A stretch of DNA of 64,000 nucleotides from CAYJFG01 sp051881695 (GTDB lineage: Bacteria > Bacillota > Clostridia > Oscillospirales > Acutalibacteraceae). Positions 34,243 to 41,575 of the stretch are shown piece by piece. The notes beneath the pieces were generated by a model. That model worked only from the letters and a program-made list of their open reading frames with translations, had not been told where the DNA came from and ran no database searches. Position numbers and translations under genes: made by a program. How positions within the stretch are numbered: the first letter of the stretch is position 1; each line of letters opens with the position of its first letter. Where the stretch lies: assembly GCA_051881695.1 (NCBI GenBank), contig JBJEQJ010000020.1, forward strand, positions 248,001 through 312,000. Direction: 5' to 3'.

Positions 34243-36033
34243 TTATTCTATCGGCTCAAAGTCTGCAACACCATGCTTGCACAGCGGACAAATGTAATCA
34301 TCGGGCAGTTCCTCGCCCTCGTATATAAAGCCGCAAATTTTGCACACAAAGCCTTTTTTACCTTCTGTCTGCGGCTTTGGCTTTACATTGTTCTGATAAT
34401 AGGTGTAGGTCATAGTTTCCTTGTCGCTTATTACTCTTGCCTCAGATACATTGCATATAAACATTCCGTGTGTGTCTAAATCAACATATTGCTCAACGTT
34501 TAATGACATAAAAGCATTGATATATTTTGGAAGGAATACAAGTCCGTTATCGCTGTAGCATGGCTCACAGCCGGCAAACTTATCTGCGTTTCTGCCGCTT
34601 TTAAAACCAAAGTTTTCAAAAACGCTGAACGGAGCTTCTACGGAAAGACAGTTTACATTCATTTTGCCTGTTTGCTTGATTACATGGTGCGAGTAGTTTG
34701 CTTTGTTTATTGTTACGGCGATGCGGTTGGGGCTGTCTGTAACCTGTGTTACGGTATTAACGATAAGACCGTTATCTTTTTTGCCGTCGTTTGAGGTAAC
34801 AACATATAAGCCGTAACCGATTTTAAACAGAGCTGACAGATCTTTTTTGTTTGCTTTATCGTCAGAGCGTGCTATGTAGTCCTTACAAAGCTCGTTTGCC
34901 ATTGCCTCAAGCTGTTCTATATTTTCGCTCTTTACAGCAGAATTAATCTTAACGGTTGTATCGGTAAAGGTTATGTTTTTGCTGTTTGCAAGCTTTTCCC
35001 GCATAACCTTGGCCGCAAGCGGAGCCCACGAGCCGTTCTCTATAAGTCCTACTGTTTTGTTCTGGAAGTTTCTTTCTGTCAGATGATTTATAAATTCGTT
35101 CATAAACGGGAAGAGCTCTGCATTATAGGTTGTTGTTGCAAGAACAATTTTGCCGTAACGGAATGCGTCCTCTACTGCCTCTGCCATATCGCAGCGAGCA
35201 AGGTCATTTACGGCAACCTTTGGACAGCCCTTTTCTTTAAGCTTATCGGCAAGTATTTCAACTGCTTTTTTTGTGTTGCCGTATACAGAAGTATAAGCAA
35301 TCATAACACCCTCCGATTCAACACCGTAGGAGGACCAGATGTCATACAGGTTTATGTAATATCCTAAATTTTCTGTAAGAACTGGTCCGTGTAAGGGGCA
35401 GATAATCTGAATATCTAGGCCTGCTGCTTTTTTAAGAAGAGCTTGTACCTGTGCACCGTATTTTCCGACAATACCAATGTAGTAACGGCGAGCTTCGCAC
35501 GCCCAGTCCTCTTCAACGTCAAGAGCACCGAATTTGCCGAAGCCGTCGGCAGAGAAAAGAACCTTGTCAGTGCTGTCATATGTTACCATAACCTCAGGCC
35601 AGTGAACCATAGGAGCAAAAACAAAGGTGAGTGTATGACGGCCTAAAGACAGCGTGTCGCCGTTTGCAACAACTACTTTTCTGTCCTCAATGTCCATATC
35701 AAAAAAGTTTGCCATCATAGCAAAGGTTTTTACATTGCCGACAATTTTTGCGTTTGGGTATGTTTTTACAAAATTTTGGATATTTGCAGCATGATCCGGT
35801 TCCATATGCTGAACTATCAAGTAGTCCGGCTCTTTTCCGTTAAGAGCCTCTGAAAGATTGTCGAGCCATTCGTGAGTGAAGTTGATGTCAACCGTATCCA
35901 TAACGGCTGTTTTATCGTCATTAATAACGTAGGAGTTATACGCCATACCATTTGGCACGTCATATTGCCCCTCAAACAAATCAACCTTATGGTCGTTTAC
36001 TCCGACATATAAAATATCGTTTGTAATTTTCAT
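34243..36033 (-). CDS. Flavodiiron protein with flavin reductase and rubredoxin domains
   Basis: 596 aa with four domains in order: a metallo-beta-lactamase di-iron domain (1-250, HMEPDH at 76-81), a flavodoxin domain (about 255-395, AYTSVYGNTKKAVEIL), a flavin reductase-like domain (about 405-540, DLSALFKIGYGLYVVT) and a C-terminal rubredoxin (FVCKICGFIYEGE and ICPLCKHG Cys pairs). The enzyme reduces O2 to water, or NO to N2O, directly from NAD(P)H, a major oxygen defence in Clostridia. The upstream leader begins at a near-consensus promoter on the minus strand. Confidence 0.94.
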   Translation of the reverse strand: MKITNDILYVGVNDHKVDLFEGQYDVPNGMAYNSYVINDDKTAVMDTVDINFTHEWLDNLSEALNGKEPDYLIVQHMEPDHAANIQNFVKTYPNAKIVGNVKTFAMMANFFDMDIEDRKVVVANGDTLSLGRHTLTFVFAPMVHWPEVMVTYDSTDKVLFSADGFGKFGALDVEEDWACEARRYYIGIVGKYGAQVQALLKKAAGLDIQIICPLHGPVLTENLGYYINLYDIWSSYGVESEGVMIAYTSVYGNTKKAVEILADKLKEKGCPKVAVNDLARCDMAEAVEDAFRYGKIVLATTTYNAELFPFMNEFINHLTERNFQNKTVGLIENGSWAPLAAKVMREKLANSKNITFTDTTVKINSAVKSENIEQLEAMANELCKDYIARSDDKANKKDLSALFKIGYGLYVVTSNDGKKDNGLIVNTVTQVTDSPNRIAVTINKANYSHHVIKQTGKMNVNCLSVEAPFSVFENFGFKSGRNADKFAGCEPCYSDNGLVFLPKYINAFMSLNVEQYVDLDTHGMFICNVSEARVISDKETMTYTYYQNNVKPKPQTEGKKGFVCKICGFIYEGEELPDDYICPLCKHGVADFEPIE

Positions 36034-36116
36034 TTAAATTACCCTCTTTCATAGTTTTATTGTCATTATGCGTAGTAGCACAATTGCCCGCATAAAGCAA
36101 ATAATATATATAGATT

Positions 36117-36145
36117 ATTATACTATAAACAAGTAAAATTGTTAA
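36117..36145 (-). promoter_or_regulatory. Promoter of the flavodiiron gene
   Basis: On the minus strand, TTAACA (36140-36145) and TATAAT (36117-36122) have a 17-bp spacer, about 85 bp before the ATG. Confidence 0.7.
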
Positions 36146-36310
36146 GTGGAAAATGCAACTTTTTTGTATATTTGTTAAGTACAACAATCCATTCGAATCC
36201 TTATTTTAAAGCTTCTGAATTTATTGCTTTTATTGCGTTAAAAAGCGTAACACAATTTGCTGAGAATTAATATAATGTAATGTAACGCTTGAAAGGAGGC
36301 AACAAACGCT

Positions 36311-36439
36311 ATGTGTAATGGTTTTTTCGGCGGCAATAGCTGCTCTTGGATCATAATCTTAATCATCATCCTTTTCTGCTGCTGCAACAATAACGATAAC
36401 GACTGTGGCTGCGGCTGCAACAATAACTGCGGTTGCTGA
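36311..36439 (+). CDS. 42-aa Cys/Asn-rich membrane-anchored peptide
   Basis: ATG 36311 is preceded by AAAGGAGG at 36292-36299. The peptide has a short N-terminus (MCNGFFGGNSCSW), one hydrophobic helix (IIILIIILF), then a Cys/Asn-rich tail with CCCNNND and alternating CGCGC. There are ten Cys in 42 residues. It is monocistronic with a terminator after it. The layout recalls small YjcZ/SscA-like sporulation or spore-coat peptides, but no family signature is secure. It could bind metal or be a spore structural peptide. Confidence 0.7.
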   Translation: MCNGFFGGNSCSWIIILIIILFCCCNNNDNDCGCGCNNNCGC

Positions 36440-36467
36440 TTTTAAAAAAATAAGATAATTTAAAAAA

Positions 36468-36504
36468 GCAGGGGCGGTCACTGTACCGTCCCTGCGGCAA
36501 TTTT
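36468..36504 (+). terminator. Terminator after the Cys-rich peptide
   Basis: GCAGGGGCGGT (36468-36478) pairs with ACCGTCCCTGC (36485-36495), one G-T mismatch pair, followed by GGCAATTTTG. The T-run is short. Confidence 0.65.
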
Positions 36505-36673
36505 GTGAATAAATTTTCTTCTCCTGCAAAAGATACCGGAGCGCCTTTGCTTTTATCTTTTCGACTTGCAACCTTTATTTAAATTTTTCTGTGTTATTAT
36601 TGTGTATTAATATAAAATAAAAAAATTGTAAAAAAATTAAATAAAAAAATTGTTTAAAAAAAAGAAAAAAGTG

Positions 36674-36702
36674 TTGACAACAGGACAAGCTTGTGGTATT
36701 AT
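36674..36702 (+). promoter_or_regulatory. tRNA-Thr promoter
   Basis: Perfect TTGACA (36674-36679), a 17-bp spacer and TATTAT (36697-36702), 22 bp before the tRNA. Confidence 0.8.
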
Positions 36703-36723
36703 AATTGAGCGTCAGGTTGATAC

Positions 36724-36799
36724 GCTGGTGTAGCTCAGTTGGTAGAGCAGCTGATTTGTAATCAGCAGGTCGGGAGTTCGAGTCTGTCCACCAGCTCCA
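36724..36799 (+). tRNA. tRNA-Thr (anticodon TGT)
   Basis: The acceptor stem GCTGGTG pairs with CACCAGC, and the encoded 3' CCA is present. The D arm has AGCTCAGTTGGTAGAGC. The anticodon loop is TTTGTAA, anticodon TGT. The T arm is CGGGAGTTCGAGTCTGTCC-like with GTTCGAG. Full cloverleaf. Confidence 0.96.
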
Positions 36800-36806
36800 A
36801 ATGCGA

Positions 36807-36846
36807 AAAGGATGTTATCCTTTGTTGGGTAACATCCTTTGTATCG
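36807..36846 (+). terminator. Hairpin between the two tRNA genes
   Basis: AAAGGATGTTA (36807-36817) pairs perfectly with TAACATCCTTT (36830-36840), flanked by GCGA/TCGC that can extend the stem. It probably ends the tRNA-Thr transcript, though the T-run is only part of the stem. Confidence 0.6.
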
Positions 36847-36926
36847 CAAAAGTATATTAAAGTATATTTTACTTACGCAGATGTACGGAAAGCGCGTATG
36901 TCAGAAAAAAGATAAAAACTTAATAT

Positions 36927-37011
36927 GGGAGAATTCCCGAGTGGCCAAAGGGGGCAGACTGTAAATCTGTTGCAAGTTGCTTCGGTGGTTCGAATCCACC
37001 TTCTCCCACCA
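36927..37011 (+). tRNA. tRNA-Tyr (anticodon GTA)
   Basis: Class II tRNA of 85 nt. Acceptor GGGAGAA pairs with TTCTCCC, then A and encoded CCA. The anticodon arm CAGACTGTAAATCTG has anticodon GTA. A variable arm TTGCAAGTTGCTTC precedes the T arm GGTGGTTCGAATCCACC. The accessory region begins just downstream, so this is a candidate integration site. Confidence 0.96.
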
Positions 37012-37017
37012 GTTCTC

Positions 37018-37056
37018 AAAATCGCCTTAAACACTGCGTTTATGGCGGTTTTCTTT
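37018..37056 (+). terminator. Terminator after tRNA-Tyr
   Basis: AAAATCGCC pairs with GGCGGTTTT (one G-T) around an 18-nt loop, followed by CTTTTTG. Confidence 0.7.
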
Positions 37057-37182
37057 TTGTGTTTCAACAAAAAGTATATGACTTAAAAATGTGTATTCTA
37101 ACACTTTTCGGTTCTTTGTCAATAGTTGGGGTAAACCCAAAAAAGAGGCTCTTTTTTTATAGCCCTAATACATATTGCAAGA

Positions 37183-37218
37183 AACGACAATGTTCGAAAG
37201 AATGTTGTCGTTTTTTCT
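37183..37218 (+). terminator. Intrinsic terminator upstream of the toxin promoter
   Basis: AACGACAA and TTC pair with GAA and TTGTCGTT around GAAA, followed by TTTTCTG. In the ~330-bp gene-free stretch 37012-37385 it lies before the toxin promoter. The rest of the stretch (37060-37180) is AT-rich and holds no gene; GGTTCTTTGTCAATAGTTGG at 37110 could be a relict IS end. Confidence 0.65.
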
Positions 37219-37258
37219 GTTTTGGGAAAACAAGTTTATTCCTTATTTGAAATAGAAC

Positions 37259-37287
37259 TTGACAGTCGCGAACATTTGTTCTATAAT
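37259..37287 (+). promoter_or_regulatory. Near-consensus promoter with LexA-type SOS box
   Basis: TTGACA (37259-37264) and TATAAT (37282-37287) are both perfect with a 17-bp spacer. The spacer contains CGAACATTTGTTCT (37269-37282), matching the Gram-positive LexA consensus CGAAC-N4-GTTCG at 9 of 10 fixed bases. A further palindrome, TTCTATA/TATAGAA, overlaps the -10 (37279-37299). The operon would be silent until DNA damage if LexA binds here. Confidence 0.75.
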
Positions 37288-37385
37288 ATAAATATAGAAT
37301 AAGATTACTTCAAGATTGTTCTTATAATTTTAAGTCAATTTTGGCAATAAAAATACGCAACAATGAAAAGGAGATTTTTGTTTAT

Positions 37386-37973
37386 ATGACCCGAATTATT
37401 AGAAAAACATACATTATTGATTCTAATGTTCACAAAGATTTGATTGAAGCTTTCCAGCCTCGTGTCCACGAAAGTAATGACTATAAAAATTGGATAGCAA
37501 TTTTGGACTTAAAAACCTGTTTGCGATGTCGTTTAAATCACGGAAAAGTATATCTAAAAGATGAAATAATATACGAGGTGCCATCTTTGCATATGAATTG
37601 CAGATGTGAAATAAAAAATACTAGTGCAGTTTTTGCAGGATTTGCAACACAGGACGGATTGAACGGAGCTGATTATGTTGTGAAATTAACAGGTGTTCTG
37701 CCTTCAAATTACATAACCAAGCAACACGCTAAAAATTTGGGTTGGATTAGTTTTTTGGGTAACCTTAATAGTGTTGCACCCGGAATGATAATCGGTGGGG
37801 ATGTTTATAAAAACAGAAATGGGCATTTGCCACAAACAGAAGGACGAGTTTGGTTTGAAGCAGATATCAATTATGATTTTGGATATAGAAATCATCACAG
37901 ATTGATATATTCTAATGACGGCTTAATTTTCGCAACATACGATCACTATATGACTTTTGTACAGATTCAATAG
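37386..37973 (+). CDS. MuF-like/barnase ribonuclease toxin
   Basis: 195 aa from ATG 37386, with AAAAGGAG 12 nt upstream. The C-terminal ~110 residues are clear barnase: YITKQHAKNLGWISFLGNL, then VAPGMIIGGDVYKNR and EADINY. Glu158, Arg168, Arg172 and His187 keep the exact spacing of barnase Glu73, Arg83, Arg87 and His102, so RNase activity is likely. The N-terminal part has C45-x2-C48 and HMNCRC (His69, Cys72, Cys74), the zinc-like motif at the end of phage MuF/gp7-like head proteins. No signal peptide is seen. A barstar follows 14 nt later, and the promoter carries a LexA box. Confidence 0.9.
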   Translation: MTRIIRKTYIIDSNVHKDLIEAFQPRVHESNDYKNWIAILDLKTCLRCRLNHGKVYLKDEIIYEVPSLHMNCRCEIKNTSAVFAGFATQDGLNGADYVVKLTGVLPSNYITKQHAKNLGWISFLGNLNSVAPGMIIGGDVYKNRNGHLPQTEGRVWFEADINYDFGYRNHHRLIYSNDGLIFATYDHYMTFVQIQ

Positions 37974-37987
37974 GAGGGATAATTATT

Positions 37988-38290
37988 ATGCAAATTAAAG
38001 ATAACAAGGTTGTTGAGAGAATTTTGGATTTTTCCGACTGCCGGTACTTGGGCGAAGTTCACAAAATAATACAGGAAAAATTAGAGTTACCCGAGTGGTA
38101 TGGGAAGAATTTGGATGCACTTTGGGATGCATTAACAGGTATTATGTATGTACCTGCAAACATAAAAATTATTTACAAGCCTAAAAAGATAGCGTCAATG
38201 GAATTGTCGGACGAAATATGCAAAATCGTTGAAGTATTCAAGGAGGCTGTTCAGGAATATAATGAATTCACACTTTCTGTTGATATGTAA
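37988..38290 (+). CDS. Barstar-family ribonuclease inhibitor
   Basis: 100 aa. The core LPEWYGKNLDALWDALTG matches the barnase-binding helix and loop of barstar, with Asp43 and Asp47 equivalent to barstar Asp35 and Asp39, and Tyr38 in the place of Tyr29/30. It should bind and neutralise the adjacent barnase domain. AGGAGGG precedes the ATG. Position directly after the toxin is the usual toxin-immunity order. Confidence 0.93.
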   Translation: MQIKDNKVVERILDFSDCRYLGEVHKIIQEKLELPEWYGKNLDALWDALTGIMYVPANIKIIYKPKKIASMELSDEICKIVEVFKEAVQEYNEFTLSVDM

Positions 38291-38363
38291 TCAATGCGAG
38301 CGTGTGAAGCTTTTTTCGATATCTGAATTCGTTGGTTCGAAACTACCATAAAAATCGGCAAAA

Positions 38364-38411
38364 ACATCTTTTTTGCTCAACCCTGACATAATGGTTGTGC
38401 AAAAAAGATGT
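38364..38411. repeat. 19-bp inverted repeat between convergent barstar and NADAR genes
   Basis: ACATCTTTTTTGCTCAACC (38364-38382) pairs with GGTTGTGCAAAAAAGATGT (38393-38411), one mismatch. A second hairpin AGTCCG-CTTTTT-CGGACA (38423-38440) follows. It is a likely bidirectional terminator in a 205-bp gene-free stretch. Confidence 0.7.
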
Positions 38412-38495
38412 AACCGCAAAAAAGTCCGCTTTTTCGGACACTGTCATGATTCTTTCATGAAACTCATTTAATACTGATACAATTCGGTATTTATA

Positions 38496-39137
38496 CTACA
38501 ATTCGTTTTGAAGTTCTCGCAAAAAGCCGATAAATTCATCTGTAGTCAGGATGGTACTTTTCGGGTCATTATTCCCAATCGTATGTATAAGCTTTTTATG
38601 CTTACTTGTTTCTAACGCGCACCTAAAGTCTTCATCCTGTTCAAATCTTGCGTGGTATGCCCTGCGAACAAGCGTATGATACTCATCTGAAAAGCGGTTA
38701 ATTGTTTTACCTTGCCAATAAAGGTGCTCTCCGTCAAAGTTTGGAACAGCCAGTCCTGCTTTTTTAGCAAGCTTGCTTTTTAATCCGCAAATGCGTATCT
38801 GTTCATTTAAATTGGGTGTTTTTAATGCTTGAAGGAAACCTTCCATCGACACGCATAAAACTCCTTCAAAATAAAAATTTGATTTAGCAAAATTACTCAG
38901 CACCGATTCTTCCCTTGTTCCGTGAGAATAAATATCGGCAACTTTATCCGCATCATAGAAATTGTTGTTGTCCCACAGTTCCTTCATATATGGAACAGCC
39001 TCTTCCATAGGCATATCCCTAAGGCGTTCCGCATAACAGGCATAAAAGGGCATGCAACACATTCTAACCCCCGATACATCATCAGGAGTTTGGGAAACAG
39101 ATGATGGACAATTTGGATCTATTTCATAATTACTCAT
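38496..39137 (-). CDS. NADAR family protein, copy 1
   Basis: 213 aa. VADIYSHGTREESVLSNF, then FEGVLCVSMEGFLQALKTPN, and AKKAGL match the NADAR/YbiA fold (S-N-F, D/E-G, S-x-E-x3-Q-x2-K pattern). Such N-glycosidases act on ribose-linked metabolites; recent work shows some reverse guanine ADP-ribosylation of DNA as antitoxins. The N-terminal ~65 residues and the C-terminal ILTTDEFIGFLRELQ are shared with the paralogue at 52431, and both proteins may recognise the same partner. No DarT-like ADP-ribosyltransferase is visible. CGGAGG precedes the ATG on this strand. Confidence 0.85.
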   Translation of the reverse strand: MSNYEIDPNCPSSVSQTPDDVSGVRMCCMPFYACYAERLRDMPMEEAVPYMKELWDNNNFYDADKVADIYSHGTREESVLSNFAKSNFYFEGVLCVSMEGFLQALKTPNLNEQIRICGLKSKLAKKAGLAVPNFDGEHLYWQGKTINRFSDEYHTLVRRAYHARFEQDEDFRCALETSKHKKLIHTIGNNDPKSTILTTDEFIGFLRELQNEL

Positions 39138-39262
39138 AAGTTACCTCCGATTAAAATAAAAAATTTGAAAGTCTTTTAAATCAGTTGTTTAATCACCTTT
39201 AGAAGTTAAAAAGAGAAATTATTAGAATTATTAGAGTTGCTACTAAGGTTCTATTTCAAATT

Positions 39263-39343
39263 TTGTGTAAACGCACTTTTATGGTATAAAATTCAGAATA
39301 GTAACAGGGTGTGTGAGCCGCAGGACGGCTTACACACCCTGTT
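39263..39343 (+). other. Promoter-like pair plus 18-bp hairpin (possible small RNA or attenuator)
   Basis: TTGTGT (39263) and TATAAA (39285) with 16-bp spacing lie just before an 18-bp near-perfect stem, AACAGGGTGTGTGAGCCG (39303-39320) with CGGCTTACACACCCTGTT. No T-run follows. Nothing else is visible in the 39138-39430 gene-free stretch. Confidence 0.4.
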
Positions 39344-39430
39344 TGTATCATAGCAGAAATATCGGGGCATGTCAAGGGCGGCTGATTTCTCAGCCGTACA
39401 CAAAAAATACAACAAAAATTCGCACAAATA

Positions 39431-39459
39431 TTGATTTATTTTACAAAATATGCTATAAT
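39431..39459 (+). promoter_or_regulatory. Promoter of the LytTR regulator
   Basis: TTGATT (39431-39436), a 17-bp spacer and TATAAT (39454-39459). The ~150-nt leader contains two ATTGTTA repeats (39519 and 39533) that might be regulator sites. Confidence 0.6.
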
Positions 39460-39611
39460 TTCTACCAATATACTTTATTATTTGTTATCACAAAGTTGGA
39501 TACTTTACGATAATTCGGATTGTTAATTCAAAATTGTTATGAAACAAAAAATTAATAATATTTTGGCTCATAAATTTGCGTAATATGCAAAAGGAAATGG
39601 CGGGATTAATT

Positions 39612-40367
39612 ATGATTAAAATTGCAATCTATAACAAACAGTTGGAAGAAGCAAAAAGGCTTTTTAATATTCTTGCAGTTATTATTAAAAAGAAGGTCAA
39701 GATGAATTGTGAATTGACCTTCAGCACAGATATAGATAAGATTACCGAAAAGCTCGGCGAGGAGTTTAACTGCTACGACATAGTGTTTCTTGACGTTACG
39801 GACGGTAAGGGTGTAGCTCTTGCCGCAAAAATCAGGAGAAAAAATTTCCTCTCATCAATTATTTTTACAGGCAATACGGATTACGATATCACATCCCTGC
39901 TCCGATACCGTCCTACTGCCTGTATTTTTAATTTGTCCGACATCAAACCTATTTACGACGCTCTTGGGTGGTCCTTTATGGAGCAAAAACAAATTCGCCC
40001 GTACTTTATCGTTAAAAACAAAGAAACTTTAACCCGTGTAAATTTCAGCGATATATATTACTTTGAAAGCAGCAAGCGTGTTGTTACCTTATTTACAAAA
40101 AAGAAAGTCATCAAGTTCTACAGCAAGCTCGGCGACGTTATGACTATGTTGCCGCAGAACGGGTTTATAAGGTGTCACCAAAGCTATATTGTTAATATGT
40201 CAGAGATTATCGAGCTTGACAAAGTGCTGCGAAGCTTTCGCCTTGCAAACGGTATAAGCATTGAGATAAGCAAAAGCTATTACACTCAAGTAATAGAGGA
40301 ATATGAACGTTTTTCGGGGCTTGAAAAGCAGTATGAAAAAAGCGTTCTTTCAGAAAATTACATTTAG
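39612..40367 (+). CDS. LytTR-domain regulator with degenerate receiver-like domain
   Basis: 251 aa from ATG 39612, giving the usual MIKIAIYN receiver-like start; upstream in-frame starts are less supported. Residues 1-125 look like a response-regulator receiver (YDIVFLDVTDGKGVALAAKI, with an Asp near 60), but the acidic pocket and Thr/Lys positions are weak. Residues 140-235 form the LytTR DNA-binding domain: FIVKNKETLTRVNFSDIYYF, ESSKRVVTLFTKKK, and FIRCHQSYIVNMSEI. It lies 108 bp before the Ca-binding protease gene, so it is the likely regulator of the dynamin operon. No histidine kinase is present. Confidence 0.85.
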   Translation: MIKIAIYNKQLEEAKRLFNILAVIIKKKVKMNCELTFSTDIDKITEKLGEEFNCYDIVFLDVTDGKGVALAAKIRRKNFLSSIIFTGNTDYDITSLLRYRPTACIFNLSDIKPIYDALGWSFMEQKQIRPYFIVKNKETLTRVNFSDIYYFESSKRVVTLFTKKKVIKFYSKLGDVMTMLPQNGFIRCHQSYIVNMSEIIELDKVLRSFRLANGISIEISKSYYTQVIEEYERFSGLEKQYEKSVLSENYI

Positions 40368-40389
40368 AATTCCGAATGTTACAAAAATA

Positions 40390-40418
40390 TTGTCGTAATT
40401 TTTACGAATTTGTATAAT
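40390..40418 (+). promoter_or_regulatory. Promoter of the Ca-binding protease/dynamin operon with palindromic operator
   Basis: TTGTCG (40390-40395), a 17-bp spacer and TATAAT (40413-40418). The spacer begins with CGTAA-TTT-TTACG (40394-40406), a perfect palindrome that overlaps the -35 and could be a repressor or LytTR-related site. Confidence 0.6.
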
Positions 40419-40475
40419 TAAGACACTTAATAAAGAGTGACGGAAATACCAAATAAATTTACAGGAGGAATAAAA

Positions 40476-41561
40476 ATGTTAGATTATACAGATTTTAATT
40501 TTGACCTTGACGGTGACGGCGTTCTTGACAGTTTCGCTACAGAGGCAGATCTCGACGGTGACGGAATTGCCGACTCTCTTTTGATTGACTCAAACGGCGA
40601 CGGTACAGAGGACTCCATACTTCAGGAGTTGGACTTAAATAGCGACGGCATAACTGACGGTTATCAATTCGGATTTGATAGTGACGGCAACGGAACGATT
40701 GATACGATTACTACTCTGTTTGACAGCGACATTGACGGAGTAATTGACGCTATGGAAACACTTTATGACCCTGATGAGAATGGAATTGCCGATTTCGCAG
40801 TCATTGACCAGCTTGCTGACACAGACGGTGATTTACAGTTTGATACATTGATTCATGGTGTTGACAGTGATGTTGACGGAGACATCGACAGCTATGAGGT
40901 TTATGACTATGACGATGTTTACAACAATAATCTCGACTTTGACACCTATGATGTTGAGGAAGACGGCGGCAGGGGAATGTTTATTGATGAGCTTGATAAT
41001 TTTGATCCCAATCAGGTTGACCCCGGTGATGTTATCGGAGATCCTGACGAAGCTATGGCTGAATGGGAATATCAGGGCGATACAAACAGATGTGCTCTTT
41101 ACTCTCAGAAATTCATAATTGATGAAATGACGGGCGAGGACATTGACATTGAAGAAATTGCCGATATAGCCGAGGAAAACGGGTGGTTCAGCGAGGACGG
41201 AGGCACTCCGCTGACAGATATGAATCAGATTCTCAATCATTTCGGAGTTGAAAATGAAATGACATTCGATAACGATTTGGATGATTTACGTGAATGTCTT
41301 GCCAATGGCGGAAAAGCTATTGTTTCGATAGACGCCGATGAAATCTGGTACGGAGAAAACGATGATATTTTTACACCCAATGACGGTGCTAACCACGCAG
41401 TAGAGGTAATCGGTATCGACAACAGCGATCCGGATAATCCGATGATAATCTTAAATGACTCCGGCAATCCCGACGGATGCGGAGAAATGGTTCCGGCAGA
41501 CACATTTATGGACGCATGGGAAGACGGCGGATGCCAGATGATAGATGTTTTTAATGTTTAA
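40476..41561 (+). CDS. Acidic Ca-binding repeat protein with papain/C39-like peptidase domain
   Basis: 361 aa from ATG 40476, with AGGAGGA 6 nt upstream. Residues 1-150 contain about nine EF-hand-like or thrombospondin type-3 loops such as DLDGDGVLD, DSNGDGTED, DLNSDGITD and DSDIDGVID. Residues 190-361 form a cysteine-peptidase-like domain: Gln200 lies exactly six residues before Cys206 (QGDTNRCALYSQ), as in papain, His307 is in ANHAVEVIG, and Asn327/Asp328 in ILNDSG. No signal peptide or membrane helix is visible despite the Ca loops. It is first in the operon with the dynamin-like genes. Function is unknown; a Ca-gated protease is an inference. Confidence 0.8.
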   Translation: MLDYTDFNFDLDGDGVLDSFATEADLDGDGIADSLLIDSNGDGTEDSILQELDLNSDGITDGYQFGFDSDGNGTIDTITTLFDSDIDGVIDAMETLYDPDENGIADFAVIDQLADTDGDLQFDTLIHGVDSDVDGDIDSYEVYDYDDVYNNNLDFDTYDVEEDGGRGMFIDELDNFDPNQVDPGDVIGDPDEAMAEWEYQGDTNRCALYSQKFIIDEMTGEDIDIEEIADIAEENGWFSEDGGTPLTDMNQILNHFGVENEMTFDNDLDDLRECLANGGKAIVSIDADEIWYGENDDIFTPNDGANHAVEVIGIDNSDPDNPMIILNDSGNPDGCGEMVPADTFMDAWEDGGCQMIDVFNV

Positions 41562-41575
41562 GGAGGGCAATAACT

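Noticed and set aside
37110..37145. GGTTCTTTGTCAATAGTTGG as an IS terminal repeat
   Set aside because: It reminds me of ISL3-type ends, but no inverted partner or transposase fragment is in the window.
40500..40930. DxDxDG loops as a cellulosome dockerin
   Set aside because: Dockerins have two ~22-residue repeats with an F-helix pattern and a signal peptide on the protein. Here there are about nine loops at 14-20 residue spacing and no signal peptide.
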